From an uncultured Alistipes sp. (GTDB lineage Bacteria; Bacteroidota; Bacteroidia; Bacteroidales; Rikenellaceae): DNA of 64,000 nt. Under the pieces are notes generated by a model. It did no database searches, was not told the DNA's origin, and saw nothing but the letters and a program-made list of their open reading frames with translations. Positions 8,580 through 17,338 of the stretch are shown here, piece after piece. Location: contig CALLRW010000041.1 in assembly GCA_938014215.1 (NCBI GenBank), positions 62,001 through 126,000 on the forward strand, given 5' to 3'. The first letter of the stretch is position 1; every line of letters begins with the position of its first letter. A program made the position numbers and the translations under genes.

Positions 8580-11369
8580 TCAGTGTTCGATGTGACGGCG
8601 GAGGAATTCGCCGGTGTGGCTCTCCGGGCAGCGGGTCAGCTCGCGGGGCGTCCCCTCGAAGACGATCCGTCCGCCCTGGTCGCCGGCCTCGGGACCGAGG
8701 TCGATGACCCAGTCGGCACACTTGATGATGTCCATGTTGTGTTCGACGATGACGATCGTGTGTCCGCGTTCGATCAGGGCGTTGAACGCCGCCAGCAGCT
8801 TCGAGATATCGTGGAAGTGGAGGCCCGTGGTGGGTTCGTCGAAGATGAACATGACGCCTCCCTGGGCGGCATCCTTCGTCAGGAACGAGGCCAGCTTGAC
8901 GCGCTGGCTCTCGCCGCCCGAGAGGGTCGACGACGACTGCCCGAGCTTGATGTACCCCAACCCGACATCCTGCAGCGGCTGGAGCCGTTCGACGATTCGC
9001 CGGCAGGAGGCGTTGCGCAGATCCTCGCCGAAGAATTCGATGGCCTCCTCGACGGTCATCTCCAGCACGTCGTAGATCGACCGCCCGCGGTACTTGACCT
9101 CGAGGATTTCGTCGCGGAAACGCTTTCCGCCGCAGGCTTCGCAGACCAGTTCGACATCGGCCATGAACTGCATCGAGACCTTGATGACCCCTTCTCCCTG
9201 ACACTCCTCGCAGCGGCCGCCGGCGACGTTGAACGAGAAGGCTGCCGGGCCGAGGCCGTTGTGCTGGGCGTAGGGCTGGTCGGCGAAGAGCTTTCGGATC
9301 TCGTCATAGGCCTTGATGTAGGTGACGGGGTTCGAGCGCGAGGATTTCCCGATGGGGTTCTGGTCGACCATCTCGACCGACTTGAGCAGCTGAACGTCGC
9401 CCTCGAGGCCGTCGAAGTCGCCGGGTTTGACCCCCGTGTCGTAGAGCATTCGTCGCAGCGCCGGGTAGAGAATCCCCTTGGCGAGCGACGATTTGCCCGA
9501 ACCGCTGACGCCGGTGATGCAGGTCATCACGCCGAGCGGGATGCGCACGTCGAGGTTCCGTAGGTTGTTTTCGCGGGCGCCGCGGATGGTGATCGAACGG
9601 CTCCAACCGCGCACGCTGGGCGGGACGGCGATTTGGCGACGTCCCGTGAGGTAGTCGGCCGTCAGGCTTCGTTCGCAGCGGAGCAGGTCGTCGAACGTAC
9701 CGTTGAAGACCACCTCGCCGCCGTGGTAACCGGCCTTGGGGCCGATATCGACGATCCAGTCGGCAGCTCGGATCACCTCCTCCTCGTGTTCGACGACGAT
9801 GACTGTATTGCCCAGATCGCGCAGCTGTTTCAGCACGCCGATCAGGCGGTTCGTGTCGCGGGGATGGAGTCCGATCGAGGGTTCGTCGAGGATATACATC
9901 GAGCCGGTGAGGTTGCTGCCGAGCGATGTGGAGAGGTTGATGCGCTGGCTTTCGCCGCCGGAGAGGGTCGACGAGAGACGGTCGAGCGTCAGATAGCCGA
10001 GCCCCACGTCCGAGAGGTACTGCAGGCGGTTGCGGATCTCGACGAGGATGCGGGCAGCGGTTTTCGTGTCGTGTTCGTCGAGCTGCAGGTCGGCGAAGAA
10101 GGCGATCAGTTCGTCGACGGGCATGCGGACCAGATCGGCGATCGTGCGACCTCCGACCCGCACGTAGAGGGCCTCCTTTCGCAGACGCGATCCGCCGCAT
10201 TCGGGACAGGTGGTCTTGCCCGTGTAGCGGGCCTTCATCACGCGGAACTGGATCTTGCGCCGCTCGGAGTCGATGTACTGGAAGAACTCGTCCAGACCGT
10301 GGAAATACTGGTTTCCGCGCCAGAGCAGCCGTTTCTGTTCGGGGGTCAGCTCGTGGAACGGGGTATGGATCGGGAAGTTGAACTTCGAGGCGTTGTCGAT
10401 GAGCTGCTGTTTCCAGCGGCGCATGGTTTCGCCGCGCCAGCAGGCGATGGCATCCTCGTAGATGGTTTTGCTCTTGTCGGGGATGACCAGATCCTCGTCG
10501 ATACCGATCACCTTGCCGTACCCCTCGCAGCGGGGACAGGCCCCGAGCGGGTTGTTGAAGCTGAAGAGGTGTTCGGTCGGGGGTTCGAACTCGATGCCGT
10601 CGGCCTCGAAGCGCGACGAGAAGGAGCGCAGTCCGTCATCGGTGATCGTGCAGCAGAGGCCGTTGCCGTAGGAGAAGGCCCTGGCGACGGAGTCCCTCAC
10701 GCGGGTCGGGGTCTCCTCATCGTTGTGCACACGCAGACGGTCGACCACGAGGAGCCAGTCGTCGGTTTTCGTATCGGGGCCGATTTCGGGGAGGATCTCC
10801 TCGATGAGCTTCACCTCGCCGTTGACATAGAGGCGCATGAAGCCGTCGGAGAGCAGCAGCGTCAGTTTTTCGATGATGCCCTGCCCTTCGTTGAGGATGA
10901 GCGGGGCGGCGATGACGGCGCGCTGTCCGTCGTGAGCGAGCAGGTACTCGGCCACATCGTCCGTCGAGTAGCAGCGCACCTCCTGTCCCGAGACGGGCGA
11001 GAAGGTGTGTCCGGCGCGGGCGAAGAGCAGTTTGAGATAGTCGTAGATTTCGGTCGTCGTACCGACGGTCGAGCGGGGGTTCCGCGTGTTGACCTTCTGT
11101 TCGATGGCAATGGCCGGGGCGATCCCCTCGATGATGTCGACATCCGGCTTGTTGATCTTGCCGAGGAACTGGCGGGCATAGGCCGAGAGGCTCTCGACGT
11201 AGCGGCGCTGCCCTTCGGCGAAGATGGTGTCGAAGGCCAGGGTCGACTTTCCGGAGCCCGACAGACCGGTGATGACGATCAGTTTTTCGTGCGGGATCTC
11301 GAGCTCGATGTTGCGCAGGTTGTGCACCCGTGCTCCCTTGATGTATATGCAGTTATCGTGTCTTTCCAT
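8580..11369 (-). CDS. uvrA: excinuclease ABC subunit A
   Basis: 929 residues. Damage-recognition ATPase of nucleotide excision repair; a UvrA dimer loads UvrB on lesions. Walker A1 is GLSGSGKST (residues 35-43), both ABC signatures are present (TLSGGESQRINL and TLSGGESQRVKL), and the second Walker A is GVSGSGKSS. The C-terminal zinc module is intact (CEECQGEG and CEACGGKRF). In the N-terminal zinc module only one pair remains (ACPRCEGYG): the CxxC that should precede LFSFNNP is replaced by FEADGIEFEPP. The gene begins 412 bp after yigZ, across a purine-rich tract, and has a 7-bp hairpin close to its start codon. Confidence 0.97.
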   Translation of the reverse strand: MERHDNCIYIKGARVHNLRNIELEIPHEKLIVITGLSGSGKSTLAFDTIFAEGQRRYVESLSAYARQFLGKINKPDVDIIEGIAPAIAIEQKVNTRNPRSTVGTTTEIYDYLKLLFARAGHTFSPVSGQEVRCYSTDDVAEYLLAHDGQRAVIAAPLILNEGQGIIEKLTLLLSDGFMRLYVNGEVKLIEEILPEIGPDTKTDDWLLVVDRLRVHNDEETPTRVRDSVARAFSYGNGLCCTITDDGLRSFSSRFEADGIEFEPPTEHLFSFNNPLGACPRCEGYGKVIGIDEDLVIPDKSKTIYEDAIACWRGETMRRWKQQLIDNASKFNFPIHTPFHELTPEQKRLLWRGNQYFHGLDEFFQYIDSERRKIQFRVMKARYTGKTTCPECGGSRLRKEALYVRVGGRTIADLVRMPVDELIAFFADLQLDEHDTKTAARILVEIRNRLQYLSDVGLGYLTLDRLSSTLSGGESQRINLSTSLGSNLTGSMYILDEPSIGLHPRDTNRLIGVLKQLRDLGNTVIVVEHEEEVIRAADWIVDIGPKAGYHGGEVVFNGTFDDLLRCERSLTADYLTGRRQIAVPPSVRGWSRSITIRGARENNLRNLDVRIPLGVMTCITGVSGSGKSSLAKGILYPALRRMLYDTGVKPGDFDGLEGDVQLLKSVEMVDQNPIGKSSRSNPVTYIKAYDEIRKLFADQPYAQHNGLGPAAFSFNVAGGRCEECQGEGVIKVSMQFMADVELVCEACGGKRFRDEILEVKYRGRSIYDVLEMTVEEAIEFFGEDLRNASCRRIVERLQPLQDVGLGYIKLGQSSSTLSGGESQRVKLASFLTKDAAQGGVMFIFDEPTTGLHFHDISKLLAAFNALIERGHTIVIVEHNMDIIKCADWVIDLGPEAGDQGGRIVFEGTPRELTRCPESHTGEFLRRHIEH

Positions 11370-11376
11370 ATCGGTT

Positions 11377-11397
11377 GGTCCGGTCTTATGCCGGACC
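11377..11397 (-). promoter_or_regulatory. 5' UTR hairpin before uvrA
   Basis: GGTCCGG and CCGGACC form a 7-bp stem with a 7-nt loop, ending 7 bases before the uvrA start codon. It has no U run, so it is not a terminator. It could affect ribosome access; no ligand or partner is evident. Confidence 0.35.
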
Positions 11398-11781
11398 GTT
11401 TGCTGTCAGCATGTTGTTTTTCGCCGTCTCTTCTGCCGGTTCTTGCTCTCCGACCTGTCTTCCCGGTTTTCGTCATCCCGGTTTCCGGCTTCCTTTTCGG
11501 TCCTCTCTCCTTTCCGGCTCTCTCCCTTCTTCCCGGCTTTCTTCTCGGAGCTCTCCTTTCTCTCCGGTTCTCTCCGGTTCTCTCCGGTTCTCTCCCCTCT
11601 TGGCTCTCTCTCAAGTCCTCTCTACCCTCTTCCCGGCTTTCTCTTCTCCTCTTGCTCTCCCCCTCTCGCTCTTCTCCTCCCGGCTTGTCCTCTCCTTCCG
11701 GCCCGTACGCTCCTCCTCCCGGCTCGTCCTCTTCTCTTTCCGGCCCTTCTTCCTTCAGCTCCCTCTTTCAGCCCCCCCCGC
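11398..11781 (-). repeat. purine-rich low-complexity tract after yigZ
   Basis: Starting directly after the yigZ stop codon with a G8 run, the minus strand is almost all A and G with scattered CCGG. It includes three exact copies of the 10-mer TCTCCGGTTC (plus-strand spelling, 11561-11590) and many one-off variants. With few T residues on the sense strand it is nearly stop-free in several frames, but the resulting Arg/Glu/Gly-rich translations look artefactual. I see no promoter, terminator or RNA gene in it. Confidence 0.75.
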
Positions 11782-12387
11782 TTATTCGCGGTCGCGGAGC
11801 GAGCCGCCGGCCTTGCGGAGCCGCTCTTCGAGCAGATCGGCGCGGCTTTCGCGGATCGAGAGCCGCATCGTGCAGAGGTTGTCGAACTCCTGGGCCTCGA
11901 TGCGGGGCTGCAGCTCCTTGACCACGCGCATGATGTCGTTCATCGCCACATAGGGGAAATCGACTGTCACCTGTCGGTCGACGGTCCGTTCGACGATCTG
12001 CGCCTGGGCGATGACGTCGGCCGTGGCTTCGCGATAGGCGGCGATCAGCCCGGGGACCCCGAGTTTCGTTCCGCCGAAGTAGCGGACCACCACCACCAGA
12101 CAATCCGTCAGGTCGTTCGACAGCAGCTGCCCGAGAATCGGTTTTCCGGCCGTTCCCGAGGGTTCCCCGTCGTCATTGGCGCGGAAGGCCTCGCCGTGAG
12201 GACCAAGGCGCCAGGCGTAACAGTGGTGCGTGGCGTCGAAGAACCGCTTGCGGAGCGCGTCGAGGTGTTCGCGGATCTCCTCCTCCGAGCGGACGGGGAA
12301 GATCCACGAGAGGAACTTGCTGCTGCGTTCGCGACAGGCGGCCTCGGCGGGAGCCGCCACGGTCCGGTAGAGATCGTCGGCCTCCAT
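11782..12387 (-). CDS. IMPACT / YigZ family protein
   Basis: 201 residues. The N-terminal UPF0029 (Impact) domain shows the family signature in DATHHCYAWRLG, NDDGEPSGTAGKPIL and VVVVRYFGGTKLGVPGLI; a short C-terminal DUF1949 ferredoxin-like domain follows. Family members are implicated in translation control and ribosome-associated functions, but the bacterial role is not settled. The gene starts 3 bp after the lepB stop, so it belongs to the dapB-lepB-yigZ unit. The gene symbol is left empty because the E. coli name is only by family. Confidence 0.93.
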   Translation of the reverse strand: MEADDLYRTVAAPAEAACRERSSKFLSWIFPVRSEEEIREHLDALRKRFFDATHHCYAWRLGPHGEAFRANDDGEPSGTAGKPILGQLLSNDLTDCLVVVVRYFGGTKLGVPGLIAAYREATADVIAQAQIVERTVDRQVTVDFPYVAMNDIMRVVKELQPRIEAQEFDNLCTMRLSIRESRADLLEERLRKAGGSLRDRE

Positions 12388-12390
12388 TGT

Positions 12391-13743
12391 TTATCGTACT
12401 TTCCGGAAGAGCCTCTCCCAGCGGATGTTTGCGGGGAACTTCTTGTTGGCGTCGAGCGACAGCCAGACGAACGAGGCCTTGCCGACGATGTGGTCCTCGG
12501 GGACGAAGCCCCAGAACCGCGAGTCGGCCGAGTTGTGGCGGTTGTCGCCCATCATCCAGTAGTAGTCCATGGCGAAGGTGTACTGCGAGGCGGGGGCACC
12601 GTCGATGCGGATGACGCTGTCGCGGACCTCGAGCTCGTGACCTTCATAGGCCTCGATGATGCGGCGGTAGAGGGGCAGGTTTTCGGTTGTCAGCTCGACG
12701 GTCGCCCCCTTTTTGGGGATCCAGATCGGGCCGTAGTTGTCCTGGCTCCAGCGGGCGTCGTCCCACTGCGGGAAGACGTCGGTCGAGGGGGAGTAGATGT
12801 ATTTGCGGATCGAGATGACGTTGCTCGAGGCCTTGATCTTTTCGGCGGCCTCTTCGGTGAGCGACATGTAGTATGCGGCGCCGTTTCCGCTGTACTCCGT
12901 GATCCCGAGGTTGTCGAGGGCATACTGCGTGAAGGGAGCCGAGGTCTGCACGAGGTAGGAGCACTGCAGGCCGGGGATAGGCTCCTGGGCCGAGCCGTTG
13001 ACATAGACCTGGCCGTCGCGGATCACGAGCGAGTCACCGGGCAGCGCCACACAGCGCTTGATGTAGTTTTCGCGCTTGTCGACGGGACGGGTGATGACCG
13101 TGTACTTTTCGTTGAGGCGTTTGCGCCCCTCCTCCTTTCCGAATGACTCCTCGAACCCGCGCAGGACGTCGTAATAGGTCACCGACTGGTTTTCGAGCAG
13201 CACGGTGTCGCCGGCCGGGAAGTTGAAGACCACGACGTCGTTTCGGCGGATGGGCTTGAGCCCCTTGAGGCGGTGATAGGGCCACTTGACGGCTTCGGAG
13301 AAGGATTTTTTGGTCTGCGAGAAGGGCATCGTGTGGTGGACGAACGGGAACGAGAGGGGCGTGTTGGGCATCTGGGGTCCGTACGATACCTTGCTCACGT
13401 AGAGGTAGTCGCCTACGAGCAGTGATTTTTCCATCGACGAGGTGGGGATCACATACATCTGGAAGATGAAGATGTGGACGAGCGAGGCGACGACCGTGGC
13501 GAAGATGATGGCATTGACCCACTCGTAGAGGGTTTTGTAGACCTTGTTCTTCCGGCAGAGTTCGGCGTTGTGGCGCCAGACGTAGCGGTAGAAGAGCTTC
13601 GAGATGTAGAGGTCGTAGATGATCGGCAGGCCGATGAGCAGCCAGAGGTTTCCGGTCCAGACCACGAACCAGAGCGTATAGAGCAGGGCGGCCAGTGTGA
13701 ATCCGACCCACTTGTTTCCAAAGAAAGCCTTGATCTTATGCAT
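12391..13743 (-). CDS. lepB: signal peptidase I
   Basis: 450 residues, longer than the E. coli enzyme, as usual in Bacteroidetes. It removes N-terminal signal peptides from exported proteins at the outer face of the inner membrane. Membrane segments lie at about residues 13-45 and 77-98. The catalytic Ser is in IPTSSMEKSLL (S103) and the general-base Lys in ENYIKRCVALPGD (K229); the C-terminal family box is WMMGDNRHNSADSRFWG. An insertion of about 90 residues separates the Ser and Lys boxes and another precedes the last box. It lies between dapB (19-bp gap) and yigZ (3-bp gap). Confidence 0.96.
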   Translation of the reverse strand: MHKIKAFFGNKWVGFTLAALLYTLWFVVWTGNLWLLIGLPIIYDLYISKLFYRYVWRHNAELCRKNKVYKTLYEWVNAIIFATVVASLVHIFIFQMYVIPTSSMEKSLLVGDYLYVSKVSYGPQMPNTPLSFPFVHHTMPFSQTKKSFSEAVKWPYHRLKGLKPIRRNDVVVFNFPAGDTVLLENQSVTYYDVLRGFEESFGKEEGRKRLNEKYTVITRPVDKRENYIKRCVALPGDSLVIRDGQVYVNGSAQEPIPGLQCSYLVQTSAPFTQYALDNLGITEYSGNGAAYYMSLTEEAAEKIKASSNVISIRKYIYSPSTDVFPQWDDARWSQDNYGPIWIPKKGATVELTTENLPLYRRIIEAYEGHELEVRDSVIRIDGAPASQYTFAMDYYWMMGDNRHNSADSRFWGFVPEDHIVGKASFVWLSLDANKKFPANIRWERLFRKVR

Positions 13744-13762
13744 CTTGCTATGTTTGATTCAA

Positions 13763-14521
13763 CTATTTCAGCAGGTCGTCCATGCCGTAAACGCCATGTT
13801 TCCCGCAGAGGAACTCGGCGGCGACGACGGCACCCTGAGCCAGCGTGCGGCGGTTCTTGATTTCGTGACGCAGTTCGAGGATGTCGTCCTCCGACTCATA
13901 GGTTACGGTGTGGATGCCCGGCACCATCCCCTCGCGGACGGAGTGGATTTCGATCCGGTCGGCCGGCGTATCCTCGCTGCGCTCCACGCGGTTCGTGGCG
14001 TGTTCGATTCCCGGGGCGAAGTTCACCCACCCCTTTTTCGAGGGGATGTTTTCGAGAATCCCCTCGGCCAGCGTGATGGCCGTACCGCTCGGGGCATCCT
14101 TCTTCTGGATGTGGTGCACCTCCTCGATGCGGACCTCGTATCCGCTGCCGACGCGGCCCATCAGGGCGGCCAGCTGGCGGTTGAGGCGGAACATCAGGTT
14201 GACGCCCAGGCAGTAGTTCGAGGCGTAGAACAAGGCTCCGCCGCGCTCGCGGCACAGCTCCTGCAGCTCCGCGAGGCGGTCTGTCCAGCCGGTGGTGCCG
14301 CTCACCACGGCCGTGCCGCACTCCAGACAGGTGCGGATATTGTGATAGGCCGTGGCCGGCGTCGTGAACTCCAAAGCCACGTCGACCCCCGCCAGGTGGG
14401 AGGCATCGAGCTGGTTGGCATTCTCCTGATCGATGATCAGGACGACTTCATGTCCTCGTTCCGTGAGGATCCGTTCTATTTCGCGGCCCATTTTGCCGTA
14501 TCCGATGATTGCAGCCTTCAT
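13763..14521 (-). CDS. dapB: 4-hydroxy-tetrahydrodipicolinate reductase
   Basis: 252 residues. Reduces hydroxy-tetrahydrodipicolinate with NAD(P)H in the diaminopimelate/lysine pathway. The Rossmann motif is IIGYGKMGREIE (the usual GxxGxxG is shortened, as in Bacteroidetes DapB). The catalytic region is EEVHHIQKKDAPSGTA, with the double His and the SGTA substrate loop. It is the first gene of the long minus-strand run and has its own -7 box, divergent from truA. Confidence 0.96.
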   Translation of the reverse strand: MKAAIIGYGKMGREIERILTERGHEVVLIIDQENANQLDASHLAGVDVALEFTTPATAYHNIRTCLECGTAVVSGTTGWTDRLAELQELCRERGGALFYASNYCLGVNLMFRLNRQLAALMGRVGSGYEVRIEEVHHIQKKDAPSGTAITLAEGILENIPSKKGWVNFAPGIEHATNRVERSEDTPADRIEIHSVREGMVPGIHTVTYESEDDILELRHEIKNRRTLAQGAVVAAEFLCGKHGVYGMDDLLK

Positions 14522-14549
14522 GTTGTGACGTTCGAAAATTCAGTTCCGA

Positions 14550-14557
14550 CAAAGATA
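14550..14557 (-). promoter_or_regulatory. -7 box (TATCTTTG) for dapB
   Basis: Exact TAnnTTTG match on the minus strand, 28 bp before the dapB start. A TTTAG/TTTGC-rich stretch 12-20 bp upstream could supply the -33 element. It is divergent from the truA promoter. Confidence 0.65.
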
Positions 14558-14614
14558 CGAATAAATTTGCAAACTAAACGCAGCGGGCGGGGTTTATCGT
14601 ATGCGGGGAATGCG

Positions 14615-14622
14615 TATCTTTG
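14615..14622 (+). promoter_or_regulatory. -7 box (TATCTTTG) for truA
   Basis: Exact TAnnTTTG match 18 bp before the truA start; GGTTTATC about 20 bp upstream is a plausible -33 region. Confidence 0.65.
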
Positions 14623-14640
14623 CAGTCAAAAAGAACCGCC

Positions 14641-15438
14641 ATGCGCTATTTTCTCGAACTCCGCTATCTGGGGGCGGCCTACTGCGGCTGGCAGCGCCAG
14701 CCCGACCAGCCGTCGGTGCAGCAGACCCTTGAACGGGGTCTGACGACGCTGCTGCGCGAAAAGATTGAGGTGACCGGGGCCGGCCGCACCGATACGGGGG
14801 TCAACGCCTCGTATTACGTGGCCCATTTCGACTGCAGCGGGCCGGTCGCCGACCCCGCGCAGATTGTCTACAAGCTGAATTTTCTGTTGCCGGGCGACAT
14901 TTCGGTCTGGAGCCTGACGCCCGTGGGCGATGATGCCCATGCCCGTTTCCACGCCCGCGAGCGCGAATACCGCTACTATATCGAGCCGCACAAGAACCCC
15001 TTTACGCGCCATCTGACGTGGCAGTATTACGTACCGCTGGATCTCGAACGGATGAACCGGGCGGCGGCGCTGCTGCTCGACTATGTGGATTTCACGTCGT
15101 TTGCCAAGCTCAATTCGAACAACCGGACCAACATTTGCCACGTCATGCGGGCCGGCTGGGAGCCGCTTCCGGACGGAAGGCTCTGTTTCACGATCCGGGC
15201 CGACCGGTTTCTGCGCAACATGGTGCGGTCGATTGTCGGGACGCTGGTCGACGTGGGCCGGGGGCGCTATACGCCGGAGGATTTCCGGGCGATCATCGAG
15301 AGCCGTGACCTGTCGCGATCGAGTGCCGGGGCTCCGGCGCAGGGGCTCTTTCTGAGCGACGTGCGCTACCCGGCGGAGATCTTCCCGGCCCCGGCCGGCA
15401 CGCAGCTCCGTGAATCCAATCTGCGGGACTGGTTTTAG
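14641..15438 (+). CDS. truA: tRNA pseudouridine(38-40) synthase
   Basis: 265 residues from the ATG at 14641; a TTG seven codons upstream falls at the promoter and is rejected. Isomerises uridines 38-40 in the tRNA anticodon arm. The catalytic Asp is D51 in GAGRTDTGVNA. Other family blocks are FHARERYRYYI-like (FHARERE-YRYYI) and RFLRNMVRSIVGTLVDVG. Transcribed alone, convergent with lpdA across a 400-bp spacer. Confidence 0.96.
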   Translation: MRYFLELRYLGAAYCGWQRQPDQPSVQQTLERGLTTLLREKIEVTGAGRTDTGVNASYYVAHFDCSGPVADPAQIVYKLNFLLPGDISVWSLTPVGDDAHARFHAREREYRYYIEPHKNPFTRHLTWQYYVPLDLERMNRAAALLLDYVDFTSFAKLNSNNRTNICHVMRAGWEPLPDGRLCFTIRADRFLRNMVRSIVGTLVDVGRGRYTPEDFRAIIESRDLSRSSAGAPAQGLFLSDVRYPAEIFPAPAGTQLRESNLRDWF

Positions 15439-15720
15439 AGAGGAAGCAGCCCGGATCTGCGGCCCGGATCTGACTGCGCCCGAATCTGCGGTTCGGATCT
15501 GATTGCGGCCCGGATCTTGCTACGCCCGAATCTGTTTTCCGGCTCCGCATTCCGAATTTTGCCCCGAGGCGATTGTTTGAAGCCGGCTTCCCGGTCGGAG
15601 CAACGGTCTCGCACCTGGGGCAACCTCGCCCCCGCCCCCGCCCCTCCGGTCCCGGTTCCGCCTCCGCATCAGTCTCCGCCCCTGCCCTGCCTCTGACTGT
15701 GCCTCCCCACCCGACCGCAT
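15439..15720. repeat. degenerate repeat region between convergent truA and lpdA
   Basis: Directly after truA, a 10-mer CCCGGATCTG recurs six times with small changes (15450, 15463, 15479, 15492, 15509, 15525), with alternating spacings of 13, 16, 13, 17 and 16 bp. From about 15600 to 15720 the plus strand becomes C-rich, so the minus strand, which is the sense strand of lpdA, is purine-rich. I find no gene in it. Confidence 0.75.
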
Positions 15721-15721
15721 G

Positions 15722-15781
15722 AAAAAAGCCACCCCGCAAAGAAACCCGCAAGAAAAAAGCCACCCCGCAAAGGGTGGCTTT
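15722..15781. terminator. bidirectional terminator with a duplicated left arm
   Basis: AAAGCCACCC (15756-15765), a 6-nt loop and GGGTGGCTTT (15772-15781) make a perfect 10-bp stem flanked by A and T runs, suited to stop transcription from both truA and lpdA. The left arm with its loop, AAAAAAGCCACCCCGCAAAG, is repeated exactly 31 bp upstream (15722-15741), so two left arms compete for one right arm. Confidence 0.8.
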
Positions 15782-15841
15782 CTCGTTGGAATCCGTACCG
15801 ACGGGACCGTATCTGACCTCGCCGGACGGTCGTTCCAGTCG

Positions 15842-17218
15842 TTACAGATGAATGGCAGCGCCCAGAGCCGCTTCGGCCGCCTCCATCACCCCTTCGTTCA
15901 TCGTCGGATGGGCATGGATCGTGCGGGCGATCTGGTGGGCCGTGGCGCCCAGTTTGCGGGCCAGCGTCGGTTCGGCCAGCATCTCCGTCACCGAAGCCCC
16001 CACCATGTGGGCCCCCAGCAGATGGTCCTCCTCGTCGAAGATCAGCTTCACGAATCCGTCGCGGTCACCGGCGGCCGTCGCCTTGCCCGAAGCCGTGAAG
16101 GGGAAGCGGCCGATCTTGACGGTCAGCTCCCGCTCGACGGCCTGCTGCTCGGTCAAGCCGACCGACGCCACCTCGGGCTGCGTGAAGACGCACGACGGGA
16201 TGGTCGAGTAGTCGACCGGTTCGGGCGAGAGGCCGCAGATGGCCTCCACGCAGCAGATGCCCTCGGCCGAGGCGACGTGGGCCAGAGCCGGACCCGGCAC
16301 GATGTCGCCGATGGCGTAGATTCCGGGCACGTTCGTGCGGTAGAAGGGGTCGACCTTGACCTTTCCGCGTTCGACCTCCACACCGAGCTCCTCGAGACCG
16401 ATTCCCTCGATATTGGCCTGAATACCCACGGCCGACAGCACGACATCGGCCGAGAGGGTTTCGGCGCCCTTCTTTCCCTCGATTTCGACGTCGCAACGCC
16501 CCTCGGCGTTGACGCTCACCCGCTTGACGGTCGTCCCGACGAGCACCGCGGCGCGCATCTTGCGGAAGGCGCGCTCCATGGCCTTCGAGACCTCCTCGTC
16601 CTCGAGCGGCATCATGCGGGGCAGATACTCGATGACGGTCACCTTGACGCCCAGCGCGGCGTAGAACCAGGCCAGTTCGCTGCCGATGGCCCCCGAACCG
16701 ACGACGATCATCGTCTCGGGCAGCCGGGTCATGGCCAGCGCCTGCCGCGAGGTGATCACGCGTTCGCCGTCGACGGGCATGAAGGGCATCTCGCGCGGAC
16801 GGGCGCCGGTAGCCAGGATGATGTGGTCGGCCTCGTAGAGCGTTCCGTCGACCGAGACCTTGCCGGGGGCGACCAGACGTCCGAAGCCGGCGATCAGATC
16901 GATCCCGTTCTTCTTGAGCAGGAACTGCACGCCGCGCGACATGGTTTCGGCCACCGCGCGCGAGCGGGCGACGATCTTTTCGAGATTGGGCCGCACCGTG
17001 CCGTCGACCTCGAGTCCGTACTGTTCGGCATGGCTGCAGTAGCCGAAGACCTGGGCGCTTTTCAGGAGCGCCTTGGTGGGAATGCAGCCCCAGTTGAGGC
17101 AGACGCCGCCCGCCTCGGCCCGCTCCACGAGGGCCACCTTGCAGCCCAGTTGCGCGGCCCGGATTGCGGCCACATATCCGCCGGGGCCGCTGCCGACGAT
17201 CAGAATGTCGTATTTCAT
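15842..17218 (-). CDS. lpdA: dihydrolipoyl dehydrogenase
   Basis: 458 residues. FAD flavoprotein that reoxidises dihydrolipoamide in 2-oxoacid dehydrogenase or glycine cleavage complexes. FAD motif GSGPGGYVAAIRAA at the N-terminus, redox-active disulfide GGVCLNWGCIPTK (C40, C45), NAD motif VGSGAIGSELA, and the C-terminal His/Glu pair in HAHPTMNEGVMEAAE. No lipoylated partner gene is nearby, so which complex it serves cannot be told from context. It lies 120 bp downstream of a dipeptidase gene on the same strand, with a GC-rich spacer that can form several hairpins. Confidence 0.95.
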   Translation of the reverse strand: MKYDILIVGSGPGGYVAAIRAAQLGCKVALVERAEAGGVCLNWGCIPTKALLKSAQVFGYCSHAEQYGLEVDGTVRPNLEKIVARSRAVAETMSRGVQFLLKKNGIDLIAGFGRLVAPGKVSVDGTLYEADHIILATGARPREMPFMPVDGERVITSRQALAMTRLPETMIVVGSGAIGSELAWFYAALGVKVTVIEYLPRMMPLEDEEVSKAMERAFRKMRAAVLVGTTVKRVSVNAEGRCDVEIEGKKGAETLSADVVLSAVGIQANIEGIGLEELGVEVERGKVKVDPFYRTNVPGIYAIGDIVPGPALAHVASAEGICCVEAICGLSPEPVDYSTIPSCVFTQPEVASVGLTEQQAVERELTVKIGRFPFTASGKATAAGDRDGFVKLIFDEEDHLLGAHMVGASVTEMLAEPTLARKLGATAHQIARTIHAHPTMNEGVMEAAEAALGAAIHL

Positions 17219-17338
17219 GACTTTATGCAGGTGAATGTTTCAGGTTCAAATTCTCCGGGCGGCCTTCCGGCGGATCTCCGGCCGGGCGGTGACGTGACCG
17301 TCCGCCGGATCCCGCTCCGGACGCTCCGCCCGGCGGTG

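Noticed and set aside
7291..9204. 637-residue version of the M16 peptidase
   Set aside because: The extra N-terminal part overlaps uvrA in a different phase; the ATG at 8505 matches the family start.
11279..11614. Arg/Glu-rich minus-strand frame before uvrA
   Set aside because: Low-complexity translation of the purine tract that runs out of frame into uvrA.
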